This document shows, one piece after another, positions 61,378 through 64,000 of a DNA stretch of 64,000 nucleotides. Origin of the DNA: CAZUSO01 sp964622775 (GTDB lineage: Bacteria; Bacteroidota; Bacteroidia; Chitinophagales; Chitinophagaceae); NCBI GenBank assembly GCA_964622775.1, contig CAZUSO010000003.1:61181-125180 (forward strand), given 5' to 3'. Positions within the stretch are counted from its first letter, which is position 1. Each line of letters starts with the position of its first letter. The notes beneath the pieces were generated by a model. That model saw only the letters and a list, made by a program, of their open reading frames with translations. It searched no databases and was not told where the DNA came from. The position numbers and the translations under genes were made by a program.

Positions 61378-62760
61378 CTATAATAATACGCCGTTTAAAA
61401 ACATCACGGCGCAGGAGAAATAAATGATCAGGCCGGTTACATCCACCATCGTAGCTACAAAGGGCGCCGAAGATGTGGCGGGGTCCAGCCCCAGTCTCTT
61501 CAGGAAGATTGGGAGCATTGAACCGGATAATGATCCCCAAAGCACGACAAACATGATGGAAACGCTGACGGTACAACTCAGCAGAAACCAGTGCTCGCCA
61601 TAAATATTCACGTCAAAAAGATGCCAGATATAGATGCGCAGGAAGCCAATGATTCCCAGGCCCAGGCCCAATAGGAAGCCGGAGATAATTTCCCGCCGCA
61701 TCACCCGCCACCAGTCTTTGATGGTCACTTCACCCAAAGCCATTCCCTGGATGATCAGCGTAGAAGCCTGAGATCCGCTGTTGCCTCCGCAGGAAATAAT
61801 AAGTGGTACGAAAAGCGAAAGCACAATAGCCTTTTGCAGCTCATCTTCAAAAAATGCCATGGCGGTGGCGGTGAACATCTCGCCAATCATCAATATGGCC
61901 AGCCAGCCGATACGTTTTTTTACCAGATTAAAAACTGAGGTGTCTAAGTATGGTTCATCCAGCGCTTCCGTACCCCCGATTTTCTGAACGTCTTCCGTAT
62001 ATTCTTCCTTTTGAACCCAAAGAATATCATCCACGGTGATAATGCCTAAGAGAATATGCTGATCATCGGTTACCGGCAGGGCTACCCTGTTGTTCATTCG
62101 GAAGGTCTCAATGGCCGTTTCCTGAGGATCATTTGCCTTCAGCGCAATCAGGCGGTCATCTACCAGGTCACTGATCAGGGTTTCCGGGGAAGCCAAAAGT
62201 ACTTTCCGGATCTGCAGGTCATCTAATAAAACACCATTGTCATCAATGACATAAATGACATCAATGGTTTCGGAATTAATGCCGTAACGGCGAATATGCT
62301 CCAGCACACGTGCCACATTCCAGTCTCCTTTCACAGCCACATAATCGGGCGTCATCAGCCGGCCCACGCTGTCTTCCTCATAGCCCAGCAGCCCCAGTGC
62401 TTCTTTTCGATCCTCGGCAGGTAAAAGAATGATCAGCTTTTTTACTACATCCCCGTGCAGCTCGCTGAAGAGTGCGGTACGGTCATCGGGGGGCAGCTCA
62501 TTGATCAGCTCTGCAATCTTTGCGCCCGGAAGCCTTTTGATAATACGCTCCTGGACAGGGAAATCCAATATCCGGAATACATGTACGGAACGGCTGATGG
62601 GCAGCAACGCCAGGAACTTGGCGCCGTGCTCCGGGAACTCGTCAATCATTTCTTTGACCTCCGATATATTCAGCTCATCCAAAAACGCGGTCAGACCGGT
62701 ATCATCATGCCGGTCGATGTATTGCTCTAACTGATCTACAAGTACTTCCAGATTTTCCAT
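61378..62760 (-). CDS. mgtE: Magnesium transporter MgtE
   Basis: 460 residues. The N-terminal helical superfamily domain spans about 1-130 (EQYIDRHDDTGLTAFLDELN, AKIAELINELPPDDRTALFS), two CBS domains about 135-260 (GRLMTPDYVAVKGDWNVARV, PVTDDQHILLGIITVDDILW), a connecting helix, then five membrane helices with SCGGNSGSQASTLIIQGMAL and LGLDPATSSAPFVATMVDVT, the latter near the ion-selective pore. A Mg2+-gated channel; the cytoplasmic domains sense Mg2+. Length and order are standard. Confidence 0.96.
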   Translation of the reverse strand: MENLEVLVDQLEQYIDRHDDTGLTAFLDELNISEVKEMIDEFPEHGAKFLALLPISRSVHVFRILDFPVQERIIKRLPGAKIAELINELPPDDRTALFSELHGDVVKKLIILLPAEDRKEALGLLGYEEDSVGRLMTPDYVAVKGDWNVARVLEHIRRYGINSETIDVIYVIDDNGVLLDDLQIRKVLLASPETLISDLVDDRLIALKANDPQETAIETFRMNNRVALPVTDDQHILLGIITVDDILWVQKEEYTEDVQKIGGTEALDEPYLDTSVFNLVKKRIGWLAILMIGEMFTATAMAFFEDELQKAIVLSLFVPLIISCGGNSGSQASTLIIQGMALGEVTIKDWWRVMRREIISGFLLGLGLGIIGFLRIYIWHLFDVNIYGEHWFLLSCTVSVSIMFVVLWGSLSGSMLPIFLKRLGLDPATSSAPFVATMVDVTGLIIYFSCAVMFLNGVLL

Positions 62761-63436
62761 TGTAATTGGTCTTACTTAGCAATTGCAGGATGGGTAAAGT
62801 AAAGCGTCCGAAGCGCTCAAAAAACCGTTGCAAAAGTCGTTTATTTTTTAATTAATGAAATTATTTCTCCAAAAATTATAGCCGCTGCTTATTATTCCAC
62901 CTGAGATGGTCTCCATACAATTTATTAACAATAATAAGGGAAGCATCAAAAAGATTCCCGTTTGGGTACATTTCAAATTTTCACAGCAACATATCGTACG
63001 CTTCATTATCGCAGGAATCTATTGTGTTTTAACGAGGTGTGCTAAAGATGCTTACAGCATGACTAAGGTTACAGGGCCTGCCACAGAATGCCGTAAAGAT
63101 TTGGAACGGGATATTGAAGCATACAAACGCTAAGGGAAAATAACCCGGCATCATGCCTTACATCCCAACGTCATTCCGCAGGAATCTATAGCGCTTTAAA
63201 TAAGAGTGGCTTATACGCTAAAAACAGGAGTGTCAGGGCGAAGATTTGAAATACTCCTCCCATCCTGATAATAAAGTATCTTAGTGCAGCCTCACAAACG
63301 GCGTCGTCGTGCAGGCCGGAACAAGGTTTACAAAAACCGGTTTAATAATTATAAAATCTTAAACGATGTATTTTGTTTCTTTTAAAATAATATCTTATTT
63401 GTGTAAGAAGATTTTTTAATTACAAAAAATCATGCC
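62761..63436. repeat. Intergenic region with repeat copies C and D
   Basis: 676 bases upstream of a small secreted protein gene. Copy C (about 62970-63062) has TTTCAAATTTTCACAGC, then AGGAATCTA and AGATGCTTACAGCATGAC split by extra bases. Copy D (63170-63206) has GTCATTCCGCAGGAATCTAT. Both match copies A and B. A 75-codon frame over 62906-63133 covers copy C and has no recognisable content. Confidence 0.55.
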
Positions 63437-63715
63437 ATGAACATCCATCTCTTATCAGAAAAACTAACATTACTGATTGCAACATTCGCATCCTTATTAA
63501 TGTGCCATACCGCTCCTGCTCAGACGGTCAGCCTGCTTGATGATTTGAACATTACTTTCAACGATCTTGATTCTGCTCAAAAATCGAATTGCGAAAAGCT
63601 AAAAGCCAATCCTGATATCACAGATATAAGGTTCGCTTCAATAAATGCATTATCAGCAGTTGAGGATAGCGGGCGGGTAATCATTGATTTGCCTGGCATT
63701 GTTAATTTGAAATAG
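63437..63715 (+). CDS. Small secreted protein, possibly truncated
   Basis: 92 residues. A signal peptide (TLLIATFASLLMCHTAPAQ) is followed by TVSLLDDLNITFNDLDSAQK, SNCEKLKANPDITDIRFASI and SALEDSG-like sequence ending IDLPGIVNLK. No domain is recognised. The text after the signal peptide reads like the N-terminal part of a larger secreted protein, and the stop follows directly on a 15-bp inverted repeat (63694-63708), so the gene may be cut short rather than complete. No neighbouring gene within 600 bases upstream. Confidence 0.55.
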   Translation: MNIHLLSEKLTLLIATFASLLMCHTAPAQTVSLLDDLNITFNDLDSAQKSNCEKLKANPDITDIRFASINALSAVEDSGRVIIDLPGIVNLK

Positions 63716-63827
63716 TTTTAGCTTTGATTGCAACAAATTAGTAAATATTCTTCATTGCTTTTCAGATTTGACCACTTTCAGAAAGTGGTCAAATCTATCT
63801 AATATCTATTATAAATTAACAATGCCA
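63694..63827. repeat. Nested inverted repeats at the 3' end of the small secreted gene
   Basis: Outer pair: TGGCATTGTTAATTT (63694-63708, inside the coding region) and AAATTAACAATGCCA (63813-63827), perfect over 15 bp. Inner perfect palindrome: AGATTTGACCACTTTC (63764-63779), one base, GAAAGTGGTCAAATCT (63781-63796), 33 bases in all. No T-tract follows the inner hairpin, so a simple terminator is unlikely. A recombination site or MITE-like remnant is possible. Confidence 0.6.
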
Positions 63828-64000
63828 AAATAATAACAGCCGTAAGGTAAACGAGGACTTTTACACCGTGGCCAACTTTTATACGGAAGCTGCTATGCTG
63901 ATTAATACTATTGATATTAATATGTATATACTCCCGCCTTCGCCCCCGCCTTTCGAGCTGTTATGCGATAAGGGCGCCACCGCCATTGCAGGCGCTACCT
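63820..64000 (+). other. Open frame running off the window end
   Basis: After a stop at 63817-63819 the frame stays open to the end of the window: VNEDFYTVANFYTEAAMLIN and so on, with an ATG at 63895. It is too short to identify. It could be the rest of the secreted protein that precedes it, or the start of a new gene. Confidence 0.2.

Noticed and set aside
1..64000. CRISPR arrays, tRNA, rRNA, prophage and known defence systems
   Set aside because: I looked for regular direct repeats with spacers, tRNA T-arm signatures in the gaps, and integrase, terminase, restriction or other defence motifs, and saw none; a covariance-model and profile search would settle it.

Overview
This window reads as chromosomal DNA of a Bacteroidota bacterium, most likely from the Chitinophagales/Chitinophagaceae side. 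The grounds are a fused lpxC/fabZ gene followed by lpxA, three secreted proteins ending in the gliding-motility/T9SS type B C-terminal domain, SusC/RagA-type and other TonB-dependent receptors, a DUF5683 protein, a eukaryotic-type citrate synthase, the near absence of Shine-Dalgarno sequences, and several Bacteroidota-type promoters (TTTG near -33, TAnnTTTG near -7). I see no rRNA, tRNA, CRISPR array, prophage or recognisable defence island.

Layout. 1-2.7 kb: lipid A genes (3' part of lpxC/fabZ, lpxA) with an overlapping ABC ATPase. 3.2-6.0 kb: Tet-like MFS transporter, GT9 heptosyltransferase-like enzyme, META lipoprotein. 6.0-8.8 kb: rplU, rpmA, a lysine/alanine-rich histone H1-like protein with a 33-bp tandem repeat, and two tandem paralogous secreted proteins. 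8.9-14.2 kb (minus): split transhydrogenase pntAA-pntAB-pntB, ruvX, DUF5683 and a lytic transglycosylase. 14.6-20.0 kb: M3 peptidase lipoprotein and an orphan SusC-like receptor, then a transposase relic. 20.6-30.2 kb: cystathionine beta-synthase, TlpA-like lipoprotein, malate/lactate-type dehydrogenase, folP, an ECF-like sigma factor, pabB, an Asp-rich polyampholyte and purA. folP and pabB are both folate genes but are separate units.

30.2-41.4 kb: TonB receptor, phoH, 3-hydroxyanthranilate dioxygenase, atpZ, a lipid A acyltransferase-like gene coupled to an rRNA m5C methyltransferase, DUF4256, a decayed toxin-antitoxin pair, an RHH protein with an SPFH protein, and a DMT transporter. 41.4-53.6 kb: a large T9SS cargo protein, DedA, YdeI-like protein, BtuB-like receptor, citrate synthase, an AT-richer islet (DUF6364 antitoxin-like gene with a destroyed PIN toxin, VOC, NTF2-like, DUF2200), 3-hydroxyacyl-CoA dehydrogenase, a DEDDh exonuclease and DUF423. 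53.9-64 kb: two paralogous lectin-domain T9SS proteins flanking aroK, an aldehyde dehydrogenase, mgtE and a small secreted protein.

The most distinctive structure lies between genes. Two non-coding elements (33.2-33.5 kb and 38.8-39.1 kb) share near-identical terminal inverted repeats, and the first is bounded by a perfect 8-bp direct repeat, as expected for a non-autonomous transposable element. Several other short repeat families recur in the gaps. The twin lectin genes share a 14-bp upstream box. No complete novel multi-gene system is evident; the best candidates for new biology are the MITE-like family, the twin lectin adhesins with their common box, and the two toxin-antitoxin relics.
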